From Planctomycetota bacterium (GTDB lineage: Bacteria; Planctomycetota; Uabimicrobiia; Uabimicrobiales; Uabimicrobiaceae): a stretch of 64,000 nt of DNA. The stretch covers positions 19,585 to 83,584 of the forward strand of contig JAJDCR010000105.1 in NCBI GenBank assembly GCA_029260735.1, written 5' to 3'. A program made the translations under genes and the position numbers. Positions 7,630-16,483 of the stretch are shown here, one piece after another. The notes below the pieces were generated by a model that saw nothing but the letters and a program-made list of their open reading frames with translations, was not told the DNA's origin and ran no database searches. Numbering within the stretch: the first letter of the stretch is position 1; the number at the start of each line of letters is the position of its first letter.

Positions 7630-8805
7630 CTATAACTTATTTTTTCGGTAGTGACGAAACGCATCCCTAACGTCCATATCCTCTTCTTTGTTTTTAACCT
7701 CAACGAGTATCGTAACTCCACGGAGGTATTTTTCTAAAGAAATTAAAATATTCTGAGCAACAGATTTTCTGTCTTCGCGAGACAGCATTTCTCCTGAATT
7801 CATCATTAGTAAAACAATCAAACGTAAAAAAAATTGATATACATGTTTCTCTTGAGATAAAAAGTAAGGAGAGATATTCTCAGTCGAAAGAAAGTAGAAA
7901 AAATCAACGGAAGGTTTATTGGAAAACAAAGGAGTAGATTCTTCTAACTTACTTAAGAGTATTTGATAATCCTCTTTATCTTCTAACTCCTCTTTCATAG
8001 CTTCAAAAACATCTTCCAAAATTTTCATAACACCTACATTTTCAACCATCTCACTAAGATTGTAAAGAATAGCATGAAAAGCCCGGCAGCTTAAATCAAA
8101 AGACATATTAAAAGATAGATCTGAAAAAAACTCTAGAGGGAGAAATTTAGGCTCTTCCAAATCATCTTCTGTTTCATATTCTTTATCATTCAAAGATTTA
8201 ATAATTTCAATCGGTATGCAAAGATCAGCAGGAGCATTAGGTCCATAGCTCACTCTTATAAAAGGGGTTATGCAATGACATTTTTTCACTAACATTTTAA
8301 CATAAAACATATCATTGATCTGAGTATTCAAAAAATATGCTGTTATTGGAATGGAAGTTTCTAATGTATCTCTTAAGAAATTAATCATATTTGTAACTTC
8401 CACATTAAATTGATCGTTTTCTAAGAGAAAGATAATTTCTAAATTGTCTTTTGACTGAACAAGGTACTGAGAAATTCGACTCCGACTAACAGAAGTGTTA
8501 CGAAAAGCCTCCTTCACCTCAGGAAAGTCAAAGGAGAAATCAATAAAAAGAATTTTAAAATTGGGAAAAACGATACTTTTTTTCCAAACACTACAGAAAA
8601 AAAGTATATTTTTTTGCCCTTCTTTTTTTGGTATACGGAGCATTTGCTTGGCATTTTGTTCTTCGGAAATGTAAGGAACAGGAAAAGTAATTACCAAGTC
8701 ACCATTATCAGAAACATTTGCTTCAAATTGAGCTAAAGTTTTCCCAATAATATCTTTCAACAAATACTCAGGACCGAGGTCTTCCCAATCAAAATGTTGT
8801 CCCAT
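7630..8805 (-). CDS. Protein of unknown function in the degenerate-enzyme operon
   Basis: The protein has 391 residues, no signal peptide and no clear membrane segment, so it is probably cytoplasmic. I recognise no family. The N-terminal ~80 residues are mixed alpha/beta with a strand KNILFFCSVW. The middle contains IIFLLENDQF and an acidic stretch (about 205-220). The C-terminal half is helical and ends in a basic tail, AFRHYRKNKL. It lies 38 bp upstream of the porin and 22 bp downstream of the lipoprotein, so it is probably part of the same transcript. Confidence 0.7.
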   Translation of the reverse strand: MGQHFDWEDLGPEYLLKDIIGKTLAQFEANVSDNGDLVITFPVPYISEEQNAKQMLRIPKKEGQKNILFFCSVWKKSIVFPNFKILFIDFSFDFPEVKEAFRNTSVSRSRISQYLVQSKDNLEIIFLLENDQFNVEVTNMINFLRDTLETSIPITAYFLNTQINDMFYVKMLVKKCHCITPFIRVSYGPNAPADLCIPIEIIKSLNDKEYETEDDLEEPKFLPLEFFSDLSFNMSFDLSCRAFHAILYNLSEMVENVGVMKILEDVFEAMKEELEDKEDYQILLSKLEESTPLFSNKPSVDFFYFLSTENISPYFLSQEKHVYQFFLRLIVLLMMNSGEMLSREDRKSVAQNILISLEKYLRGVTILVEVKNKEEDMDVRDAFRHYRKNKL

Positions 8806-8827
8806 AAAAATATGTCGTCCCTTGTCA

Positions 8828-10798
8828 CTATTTTGGAGAAAAGGTGTTTAAAATTCTCTCTGCAAAGCTGGGATTTTTGTCCCAAATAGCCCCTGGTCCA
8901 TTAAAAATTATAGCGTAACCAGTAAAGTTATATTTCAAAGCAATAATCCACATTTTTTGTCCAAGCTCTTCCCCCCCTGAGAATTCTAGCATTTTGGCTT
9001 GAATACCTGAAAAGTCAATATCTCTTTCTTGGGTAACTTGCATACTAGGATCTTTAACTACTTCTTGGCGAATTAACAGCAGAATCAAAGCAGGGTCAAT
9101 ACTTTCCATTTCTCTGCTGCGATAACTCAGGATAAAAAATGCCATCTTATTTCCCTCATAGCTCACCTTACTTGAGGAAAAAAGAATACCAAAAAGACTT
9201 CCCCACTTCCAATCATTTGGTACTTTCATAGAAAAGAAAGGAACATCAACGTCTCGCTCTGGTTCTTCCATCACTAAACTCGAAGAAGTATCTTCTTGGC
9301 GATTTTTTATCTGAAAAGAGTTTATGACGTGCTGAGGTAACTGTTCTGCTCCACTGAAAAAGCTTTCATCTCCCGTAATCGTAAAAAGATAAACCATTCC
9401 CTTATCCTTGAGAATGATCCACCAACTTTTTCTTTCATGCCCACTACTACTGCGAAAAGTAATTCGAGTGGCATTTTTTCCAGAAAGATCAAAAGCTTCC
9501 TCCGATACCTTTTCAAGCTTCCCCATACCACCTTGTTGTTGAAATAGCACCATAATTGTCTTCGGGTCCAAAAAATCAAAACCCGATAAAACTAAGGCTT
9601 TTATTTCTGAGCCTCCTTGATCTGGTTTATAACTATCCTCCAAAGAAGAGGAACTCGCCACGAATCCCATATCTGTCGCTAAAATATTCCAAGGTGTCGG
9701 AATTTCAATTTGAAAGTTATCTGTATCGATCAGACGAAACTGTGAATATTCCACTTGTAAGGAAATTTGTTTCTTTAAATTGAGCTTCTTGTGAGTAACA
9801 GAGATATTCACTGTTCCGTCTTTGGGAGCTTGAAAAGTTTTCCCTGTCATTGTTCCTGAACTTGCCTCAATAATAAGATCCTTAGATTCCAAAGGCGTCT
9901 TACTATCTCCTTGCTTTAACTGGATATCCAGTTCTCTTTTTTCAAAAGAGATTAACTTGCTTGGCGCATTAACAATTAACTCGACATCTCTTTCTATAGT
10001 AATTTTTACAGAGACCTCTTGTCCGCTTGCTCCATCTTGAACAGTAATCTGATCACCACCCGGTGTGCTCGGTGCAGTGTAGACATTATTACTAAATTTA
10101 CCTCGTTGAGCAGTAAAATCAAGAGTGCTGTAGTCCGCAGGTAAACGCTCTCCTAGCTTATTAAAATAGGGTTCTACAGAAATTTTAGCAGATGTGGTAA
10201 GATTTTTTTGACTCAAAGAAAGCGAAAGTACAGGGGTAGCTTTGATTTGCAATGACACTTTGGCTTGCAAACTAAGAGGTGGATAAAGCACTGTGACCAC
10301 ATCTTGAGCTTCAAAAGAGGGGGCTTGGTACCTATTACCTTGAAAACTACCCTTCTCTGCTTGAAACAAATAGTCACTCCAAGTAAGATTCTCTTTTGCG
10401 CCCCCTTTAAAAACTGTCGGTTCAAAAACCAAGCTCTCGTTACAAGGCAAAGCCTGATCACTTTGAGTAAGAACTATCCTTGGTCCTTCTAGGATTTCAA
10501 TTTCAACTTGTTTTTCTGTCTGGGAAGGCAAATGGATAATAGTGATAACGTCTTTTCCAGCTTCCCGCGGAGCGGTGTACACTGTCCCTTCCACTTTTCC
10601 TCTTTTACTTTTGTAGAGGAAATCACTAGGGCCACTCTCTTTTAGAGTAGTCCCTTTAAAAATTTCTGTTTGAAGAGAAGCTTTCTGTTCCGAAAAAAGT
10701 TCCGTTTTTTCAAAAGAAAGCCCTATTTTTTCAGGAGGAACCTGACAAGCAACAAAGAAACATGCAAAAATAAATACTAGTAAACGATACGTCATCAT
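8828..10798 (-). CDS. Modular lipoprotein: four beta repeats plus two PsbP/DUF1795-like domains
   Basis: The N-terminus MMTYRLLVFIFACFFVACQ has a lipobox with the acylated Cys near residue 18. Four repeats of ~80-85 residues fill roughly 25-350. Each contains a G(K/S/T)-x2-G-x2-(Y/F)-x-AP core (for example GKVEGTVYTAP, GSFQGNRYQAP, GKFSNNVYTAP, GTMTGKTFQAP) and ends in a strand like VEIEI; this suggests bacterial Ig-like modules. Two related ~145-residue domains follow, each opening with (F/I)xxxxPxxW and containing a central MW/WW-IIxLK strand. They resemble PsbP/Mog1-like (DUF1795) folds, which is inference. It is probably periplasmic and membrane-anchored; ligand unknown. The gene is second in the operon, 12 bp after the dehydrogenase-like gene. 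Confidence 0.8.
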   Translation of the reverse strand: MMTYRLLVFIFACFFVACQVPPEKIGLSFEKTELFSEQKASLQTEIFKGTTLKESGPSDFLYKSKRGKVEGTVYTAPREAGKDVITIIHLPSQTEKQVEIEILEGPRIVLTQSDQALPCNESLVFEPTVFKGGAKENLTWSDYLFQAEKGSFQGNRYQAPSFEAQDVVTVLYPPLSLQAKVSLQIKATPVLSLSLSQKNLTTSAKISVEPYFNKLGERLPADYSTLDFTAQRGKFSNNVYTAPSTPGGDQITVQDGASGQEVSVKITIERDVELIVNAPSKLISFEKRELDIQLKQGDSKTPLESKDLIIEASSGTMTGKTFQAPKDGTVNISVTHKKLNLKKQISLQVEYSQFRLIDTDNFQIEIPTPWNILATDMGFVASSSSLEDSYKPDQGGSEIKALVLSGFDFLDPKTIMVLFQQQGGMGKLEKVSEEAFDLSGKNATRITFRSSSGHERKSWWIILKDKGMVYLFTITGDESFFSGAEQLPQHVINSFQIKNRQEDTSSSLVMEEPERDVDVPFFSMKVPNDWKWGSLFGILFSSSKVSYEGNKMAFFILSYRSREMESIDPALILLLIRQEVVKDPSMQVTQERDIDFSGIQAKMLEFSGGEELGQKMWIIALKYNFTGYAIIFNGPGAIWDKNPSFAERILNTFSPK

Positions 10799-10810
10799 GA
10801 AAACCCTTAC

Positions 10811-12112
10811 CTAACCATAAATAGAGGATTCAAATTTTTGGTACGCAACTTCCAAGGGAGAAATTCCCTTCTCTTGACTGTCTTTAAAGATTTCTTTAAG
10901 AAGAGGGCCACAAATATTTTTGATTTGTTCTTTAATGGATCCTTCTTTATCTTCATTAATGACAAGAGAAACTCCGTACTTAACTCCTCCCATATTAGAA
11001 ATCCAACCAGGGACATACAAAATATCTTTTTTCATCAAGCGATTTGCAATGGTAAGCTCATCCTGATAAGTTTCTGCTTCCAAAAGATGGTTCGCTCCCC
11101 CCACAATCATGTGGTAATCGATATAGCGAATGGAGTCTCGGGTTAATGCACTCTCTAAAGAACAGGGAGAAAAAACATGCCCCATCTGCATACCAATTTG
11201 GGTCGACTCTATCACTGTAACTCGGTTTCGATCAGGACAACTCTCTAAAAAACGCTCTAAGCGTGATTCATCAATTTCAGAAACAAAAAGATCCGCCCCC
11301 TCCTCCATCAACAGTTGAGCCAAAGTACTCCCAATCTGCCCAAGCCCCTGAATTCCGACAGTCTTATTTTTAAGAGTATCATCCCCATAACGAAAAGCAA
11401 GAGCTTCTTTCATCGCAAGGTAAATGGAATAAACAGCCGCTTCTCCAATCGTCCATTCTGAGTTTTCATCATCTCCCACACAACGACTCGTTAAACTTCT
11501 TATTTCTTTAAACTCAGATTTACTAAAACCTGCTTCTGGAGCAACAAAGATTTCTGCTCTTTCAATCAAGTAAGCAATAAAACCAAAAAATACTCCCATT
11601 TTTTCTTCTTTTGGTTTTTTAGCATAAACAGAAAATGCAACTCCTCCGCTGGGCATCTCTCCTGCAGCACATCGAAAGGTCATCTCGTGAGACAAAAAAA
11701 GTGCTTCTGTAATAACATCTTTTTCTGAAATTGCTAAAGGATAGTTCCGAATCCCGCCGACAGTGTACTTTTTACTTGTATGATGAAAAGCAATCACACA
11801 GCAAATTTCTAAGTTTGCTTCACACCAAAACTCTAGCTTTTCATGTTTCCTTGCTCTCATGATGAAGGTTATGTCATTTAAAGTATCTTGTAGCCGATGC
11901 TCTACAACAAGAGCTTGGGTTTCTTCATCACTCCATGTTTTTGGTTTTTTTGCTAGCCCGGAACTTTCTTTACCAGCCCATTTTGCTTTACCTGACCACT
12001 CTCTACTCATACTCAAAAGAAAAGCATTTTCTTTTCTATTGTAGTGGATAGAGAGCAAAGTTGCTTTCTCTGCTTTCATCATTGCAAAAAAACCTTGTTG
12101 TGTCTGTGACAT
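10811..12112 (-). CDS. Glu/Leu/Phe/Val dehydrogenase-like protein without catalytic lysines
   Basis: The protein has 433 residues with an unusual ~95-residue N-terminal extension. From ~100 on it aligns with leucine dehydrogenase: GGIRNYP, LSHEMTFRCAAGE, the Rossmann motif GLGQIG (256-261) with an acidic Glu after the second strand, SPCSLESAL, GGANHLL and SNMGGV. The substrate-binding and catalytic lysines (K68 and K80 in B. cereus LeuDH numbering) are Arg147 and Ala159, and the catalytic Asp is Glu193. It may bind NAD(H) but should not catalyse oxidative deamination. It is the first gene of the eight-gene operon, preceded by AGGTGAG. A sensor role for NADH or amino acids is speculation. Confidence 0.82.
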   Translation of the reverse strand: MSQTQQGFFAMMKAEKATLLSIHYNRKENAFLLSMSREWSGKAKWAGKESSGLAKKPKTWSDEETQALVVEHRLQDTLNDITFIMRARKHEKLEFWCEANLEICCVIAFHHTSKKYTVGGIRNYPLAISEKDVITEALFLSHEMTFRCAAGEMPSGGVAFSVYAKKPKEEKMGVFFGFIAYLIERAEIFVAPEAGFSKSEFKEIRSLTSRCVGDDENSEWTIGEAAVYSIYLAMKEALAFRYGDDTLKNKTVGIQGLGQIGSTLAQLLMEEGADLFVSEIDESRLERFLESCPDRNRVTVIESTQIGMQMGHVFSPCSLESALTRDSIRYIDYHMIVGGANHLLEAETYQDELTIANRLMKKDILYVPGWISNMGGVKYGVSLVINEDKEGSIKEQIKNICGPLLKEIFKDSQEKGISPLEVAYQKFESSIYG

Positions 12113-12562
12113 GATTTGTAACTCACCTAATTAATGTATTGGCAGCAAAAGTTGGCCACTCTTATTTATCCCAGTTGCGCAGTAAATTTTAAGTCGATGG
12201 CAAGACGTGATGAAAACATACAGTTTTCGTTCTGTAACTGAGGGGAAACAAAGCCATCAAGCAAATGGGATATTTTTTCCAAGTCTCAAAAATCAAAGAT
12301 TACTCGGATTGACAAATATGTCCCAAAAGTTATCCAATGGTCTATCTAGATCAAAAATGCAAGCCAGGCTAAAATCGACTAGATAACTTGCTATTATCAC
12401 ATTTTTTAACTTTGCCCGCAAACATAATTTTCGAAAAAGGACTACGGTTAAAGAAAACAGATAAAGAGGAAGTAAGTGGGTTATCAAAAGTGAAAGAAGA
12501 GGAAAAAATTTTCTGCCGCGGCTCCTCGGTCTAAAATCACAAAGCCGCAACAGAAATCTTAA
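12113..12562. other. Intergenic region upstream of the eight-gene operon
   Basis: About 450 bp between the glutaredoxin stop (12563) and the start of the dehydrogenase-like gene (12112), both on the minus strand. It should hold the operon promoter near 12112-12250, but I find no convincing -35/-10 pair. An 85-codon minus-strand frame at 12293-12550 has one hydrophobic stretch and no recognisable similarity; I do not call it a gene. Confidence 0.5.
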
Positions 12563-12814
12563 TTAGGCAGATTTTTTCTCTAAAAAGGCAATGATATCCA
12601 TAGATTCATATTGCCAAGTGCCATCTGGGTGTAAAAGACAAGGAACAGTCGAGCGCCCCCCCCCTTTGATCAATTCTTCGCGATATTCAGAGCTAGAGAT
12701 AGTGTCTCTCATCTCCATCTTGATCCCTAACTGATCTATCACATTTGTCACCCGAACACAAAAAGGACAATAAGGACTGTAATAAAATATATAGCCTTCC
12801 CATGTTTTTGTCAT
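12563..12814 (-). CDS. Glutaredoxin-like protein
   Basis: The protein has 83 residues with the redox motif CPFC at 16-19 and a following helix, then STVPCLL, which carries the cis-proline (TVP) that shapes the glutathione site, and DGTWQYESMDIIAFL at the C-terminus. It is a thioredoxin-fold disulfide reductase, presumably using glutathione or a similar thiol in the cytoplasm. It follows the ClpX-like gene by 12 bp and probably shares its transcript, suggesting a protein-quality or oxidative-stress context with DnaK upstream. Confidence 0.88.
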   Translation of the reverse strand: MTKTWEGYIFYYSPYCPFCVRVTNVIDQLGIKMEMRDTISSSEYREELIKGGGRSTVPCLLHPDGTWQYESMDIIAFLEKKSA

Positions 12815-12826
12815 AACAACTCTCCT

Positions 12827-14452
12827 TTATTCTTCGTTTTCTTCAGCTTCACGTTGGCTTTTATGCCACTCAATGAAAAGTTTATCAAAGTATTTTTCAT
12901 CCTCCAACATTTCTTGGGTTACTTTATAGGGAGATCCCATATTAATGTAATTCAGTGCTGCTGCAGGAGATAACAGTTTCTTAAGAGTAGCTGAAATTTG
13001 TAAATCCATTTCACTGGCTTTAGCTTCGACATATTTTTCAATTTCTTCATCCAAAACTAGCTCAACGCCGTACTCTCGCCGAAAATTTTCAAGAAAATCA
13101 ACAAAAGGAGACTTTTCTAAAATTTTCAATAGGTAATCTTTTGGTTTCTCGCAAAGCAGGCGATCTATTTTCAATTTTCGGAAATTCGAACCAGGCAGTT
13201 CAAATTGAAAATCCGTCAGAATATTCTCCCAAACACTGACTAAAGCTCTTGCTCCCGTCTTCTTATTTTCTGCTTCTTGGGCAATATAATCTATGGCGTC
13301 TTTTGACACTTCAAGATCAATATCAAACAGCTCAAACTCAAGTTTATATTGGCTCAAAATGGAATCTTCTGTCTCTTCCATGATTCGGATCAAATCATTT
13401 TTAGAAAGCAGGTTAACAAAAGTGCGGATAGGAACCCGCCCAACTAGCTCTGGAATAAGACCAAAACGAATATAATCCCTAGTTTCGGCATATTTGTAAT
13501 AGTTTTTATACTTCTCTTTATCTTCAAGGCTATTAGTCTTAGAACCAAAACCTTCCAAAATAAGCTCGTTCTCTCGCTCTAAACGAGCATCTCCCGTTAA
13601 ACGTTTTTTCACCAGAGATTCTAAACTCTCAATACGGCGTTGAAAAGATCCTCCTAAAATAAAGAGAATATTTTCTGTACTAATCATGTTATCTTTTTTC
13701 TCGTTCTTTTGACCTTGCTGCCGTTCCATTAGCTCTTGGATTTGAGACATAGGAGAGTTCGGGTTATCAATGGGGATAAGCTTTCTTTCGATCAATTTTA
13801 AAACAGAGCGTTGAAAACCCTCTCTTGAAATATCATGGCCCGCCAAAGCTCCGTCTTTTGCTTTCTTGTCAATTTCATCAACAAAAATAATTCCCCCATT
13901 TTGAGCAATAAACTCAGCTTGTTCTTTTCGACTAAATCCAGGAGCCATATCAATTAACTCTCGGATCATATCATCAGCACTTTTCCCTACATAACCTGCT
14001 TCAGTATAATCAGTTGCATCGACAGTCAAAGTAGGAACCTGTAAGATATCTCCTAAAACCTCAACACAATAGGTTTTACCGCTACCTGAGGGGCCGGCAA
14101 TAATAGTATTCTTTTTTCGAAAACGTTTAATCCTTTTTTGCTCAGGATTCTCTTTAAGAAATTTGATCACAGCAAAATGATAAGAAGCTGCAATACAAAT
14201 TCTTCTTTTGTACTCTTCCTGCCCCACAACATAGCCATCCAAGTATTTTTTTAGTTCTCGTGGGGTATATACTTTAGGTCCTTCTTTGGGAGAACTGTTC
14301 TCTTTGCTCTGTAAATCTTGTTCAACGCTCTTTTTGAATATATCTTCCGCTTTTTTCCTTGCCGCAAGATAGGCAGAAGTAGCTTCTTCTTGAGTACAGT
14401 TGTACTCTTTCATAATATCTTCAATATCAGATTTAGGAATGGAGACTTTCAT
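12827..14452 (-). CDS. ClpX-like AAA+ unfoldase without zinc-binding domain
   Basis: The protein has 541 residues. Walker A GPSGSGKT is at 120-127, Walker B IIFVDEID near 188-195, the arginine-finger region RFGLIPELVGRVP near 345 and sensor 2 GARAL near 405, all as in ClpX. Three things differ from canonical ClpX. The N-terminal C4 zinc domain is absent and replaced by a helical segment (residues 8-40) that resembles a UBA/NAC-type helix bundle. The IGF loop that docks ClpP reads EGFGSK. About 80 extra C-terminal residues rich in Glu/Lys follow. It is probably an ATP-dependent unfoldase with its own adaptor specificity; whether it works with ClpP is unclear. Confidence 0.85.
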   Translation of the reverse strand: MKVSIPKSDIEDIMKEYNCTQEEATSAYLAARKKAEDIFKKSVEQDLQSKENSSPKEGPKVYTPRELKKYLDGYVVGQEEYKRRICIAASYHFAVIKFLKENPEQKRIKRFRKKNTIIAGPSGSGKTYCVEVLGDILQVPTLTVDATDYTEAGYVGKSADDMIRELIDMAPGFSRKEQAEFIAQNGGIIFVDEIDKKAKDGALAGHDISREGFQRSVLKLIERKLIPIDNPNSPMSQIQELMERQQGQKNEKKDNMISTENILFILGGSFQRRIESLESLVKKRLTGDARLERENELILEGFGSKTNSLEDKEKYKNYYKYAETRDYIRFGLIPELVGRVPIRTFVNLLSKNDLIRIMEETEDSILSQYKLEFELFDIDLEVSKDAIDYIAQEAENKKTGARALVSVWENILTDFQFELPGSNFRKLKIDRLLCEKPKDYLLKILEKSPFVDFLENFRREYGVELVLDEEIEKYVEAKASEMDLQISATLKKLLSPAAALNYINMGSPYKVTQEMLEDEKYFDKLFIEWHKSQREAEENEE

Positions 14453-14481
14453 TTGTTAGCCCTATTTAAGAGACGAAAAAA

Positions 14482-14514
14482 AAGGCGGCTAAAAGAGAAA
14501 TTTTTAGCCGCCTT
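14482..14514 (-). terminator. Rho-independent terminator after dnaK
   Basis: A 13 bp perfect stem, AAGGCGGCTAAAA (14482-14494) with TTTTAGCCGCCTT (14502-14514), has a 7-base loop. On the minus strand it is followed by a run of eight Ts. It separates dnaK (stop 14567) from the ClpX-like gene (start 14452). Confidence 0.9.
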
Positions 14515-14566
14515 CAAAACAGTTTGCTAATGTTGATAATAGAAAATGTTATATATACTTTTTACT

Positions 14567-16483
14567 TTAGTTTTCTTTTACTTCAAACTCAGCATCAATA
14601 ACATCATCTTTTTTCTCAGCACCAGGAGCCTCTTCTGTTTGAGAACCAGCAGCACCCGCTTGTCCAGCAGCTTCTCCCGCAGCTTGTTCATACATTACTT
14701 TGCCTAATTCCTGGCAAGCTTCCTGAAATTCGTCCATTGCTTTTTTGATAGCATCAGCATCACTGCCTTCGGTAGCTTTTTTCAAAGCTTCTTTACTTTC
14801 TTCGATCTTTTTCTTTTGATCATCAGAGAGTTTATCAGAATGCTCTTTAAGAGTTTTTTCTGTAGAGTAAATCAAATGATCTGCTTGGTTACGCATATCA
14901 ATCATTTCTTTACGTTTTCCATCCTCTTCGGCATACTTTTCAGCATCTGCTTTCATATTTTCAATCTCTTCCTCGGAAAGTCCAGAAGAGCTTTTAATGA
15001 CAATAGATTGCTCTTTGCCTGTACCAGTATCTTTAGCAGAAACGTTTAAGATACCATTAGCATCGATGTTGAAAGATACTTCGATTTGAGGCATTCCCCG
15101 AGGAGCAGGAGCAATATCACTTAGACGAAAACGGCCGAGAGTACGGTTTCCATTGGCCATTTTTCTTTCTCCCTGCAAAACATGAACATCAACAGCTGTT
15201 TGGTTATCATCCGCAGTTGAAAAAACTTCTTTTTTCTCTGTTGGGATGGTTGTGTTGCGCTCAATCAGAGTAGTCATTACTCCACCCAAGGTTTCTATTC
15301 CCAAGGAAAGAGGAGTTACGTCAAGAAGGAGAACATCTTTCAGTTTATCATCTCCCATCATGATACCACCTTGAATAGCAGCACCAATAGCCACTACTTC
15401 ATCGGGATTAACACCTTTGTGAGGCTCTCTTTGGAAAATTTGCTTAACTATTTCTTGGACGTAAGGAATTCGAGTAGATCCTCCGACTAAAACAACTTCA
15501 TCAATTTCTGAAGGAGAAAGATCAGCATCTTCTAGTGCTTTTATACAAGGTTGCTTGGTTCGATCAGCAACTTCTTTAATGAGTTGTTCAAATTGGGCCC
15601 TAGTTAATTTCTTCGTTAAGTGCTTAGGACCACTTTGATCTGCTGTGATAAAAGGTAAATTGATATCTGTCTGTAAGACATTAGATAACTCACATTTAGC
15701 TTTTTCGGCAGCCTCTTTTAGTCTTTGTAAAGCCATATGGTCGTTCATTAAATCGATGCCTTGATCTTTTTTGAAGTCCTCGCATAGCCATCTAATGAGA
15801 ACATCATCAAAGTCATCTCCTCCAAGCTTGGTGTCTCCATTGGTCGCTTTTACTTCAAAAACCCCATCTCCCACTTCAAGGATAGAGACATCAAAAGTTC
15901 CCCCACCAAGGTCAAATACTGCTATTTTTTCATTTTTCTTTTTATCTAAACCATAAGCCAGAGAAGCTGCTGTAGGCTCATTAATAATACGTTTCACCTC
16001 TAGACCAGCAATTTTTCCAGCATCTTTGGTCGCTTGTCTTTGAGAGTCATTAAAGTATGCAGGAACAGTAATAACCGCCTCTGTAACCTTTTCTCCCAAA
16101 TATTCTTCTGCTGCTTCTTTTAAGTTGGCTAAGACAAGAGCTGATATTTCCGGTGGAGTGTATAATTTATCTCCAATCGAGATTTTTACAAGCCCATCTC
16201 CTTCTCCTACTACCTTATATGGCAGCAGCTTTTCTTCGTCCTTAATTTCAGAATGACGACGTCCCATAAATCTTTTAACAGAAAAAATTGTATTTGTCGG
16301 ATTTGTAACTGCTTGTCGTTTTGCTGTAGTTCCTACTAAACGCTCTCCTTCGTTAGTAAAACTAACAACAGAAGGAGTAATTCTGGCCCCATCTGAATTT
16401 GTAATAACAGTAGGCTTACCAGCTTCCATTACAGCAACGACAGAGTTAGTAGTACCAAGGTCAATTCCAATAATTTTTCCCAT
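14567..16483 (-). CDS. dnaK: Chaperone protein DnaK (Hsp70)
   Basis: The protein has 638 residues, the normal length. The N-terminal ATPase domain begins MGKIIGIDLGTTNSVVAVME and contains VKRFMGRR, NEPTAASLAYG, DLGGGTFDVSI and VLVGGSTRIPYVQ. The substrate-binding domain contains DVTPLSLGIETLGG and the acidic C-terminus ends DDVIDAEFEVKEN. It folds and protects proteins with DnaJ and GrpE; neither partner gene is in the window. It stands alone with a strong terminator. No CIRCE element is visible upstream, so HrcA control is not supported. Confidence 0.98.
   Translation of the reverse strand: MGKIIGIDLGTTNSVVAVMEAGKPTVITNSDGARITPSVVSFTNEGERLVGTTAKRQAVTNPTNTIFSVKRFMGRRHSEIKDEEKLLPYKVVGEGDGLVKISIGDKLYTPPEISALVLANLKEAAEEYLGEKVTEAVITVPAYFNDSQRQATKDAGKIAGLEVKRIINEPTAASLAYGLDKKKNEKIAVFDLGGGTFDVSILEVGDGVFEVKATNGDTKLGGDDFDDVLIRWLCEDFKKDQGIDLMNDHMALQRLKEAAEKAKCELSNVLQTDINLPFITADQSGPKHLTKKLTRAQFEQLIKEVADRTKQPCIKALEDADLSPSEIDEVVLVGGSTRIPYVQEIVKQIFQREPHKGVNPDEVVAIGAAIQGGIMMGDDKLKDVLLLDVTPLSLGIETLGGVMTTLIERNTTIPTEKKEVFSTADDNQTAVDVHVLQGERKMANGNRTLGRFRLSDIAPAPRGMPQIEVSFNIDANGILNVSAKDTGTGKEQSIVIKSSSGLSEEEIENMKADAEKYAEEDGKRKEMIDMRNQADHLIYSTEKTLKEHSDKLSDDQKKKIEESKEALKKATEGSDADAIKKAMDEFQEACQELGKVMYEQAAGEAAGQAGAAGSQTEEAPGAEKKDDVIDAEFEVKEN

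Noticed and set aside
12293..12550. 85-codon minus-strand frame downstream of the glutaredoxin
   Set aside because: One hydrophobic stretch, no ribosome site of note and no recognisable family; it may be chance.
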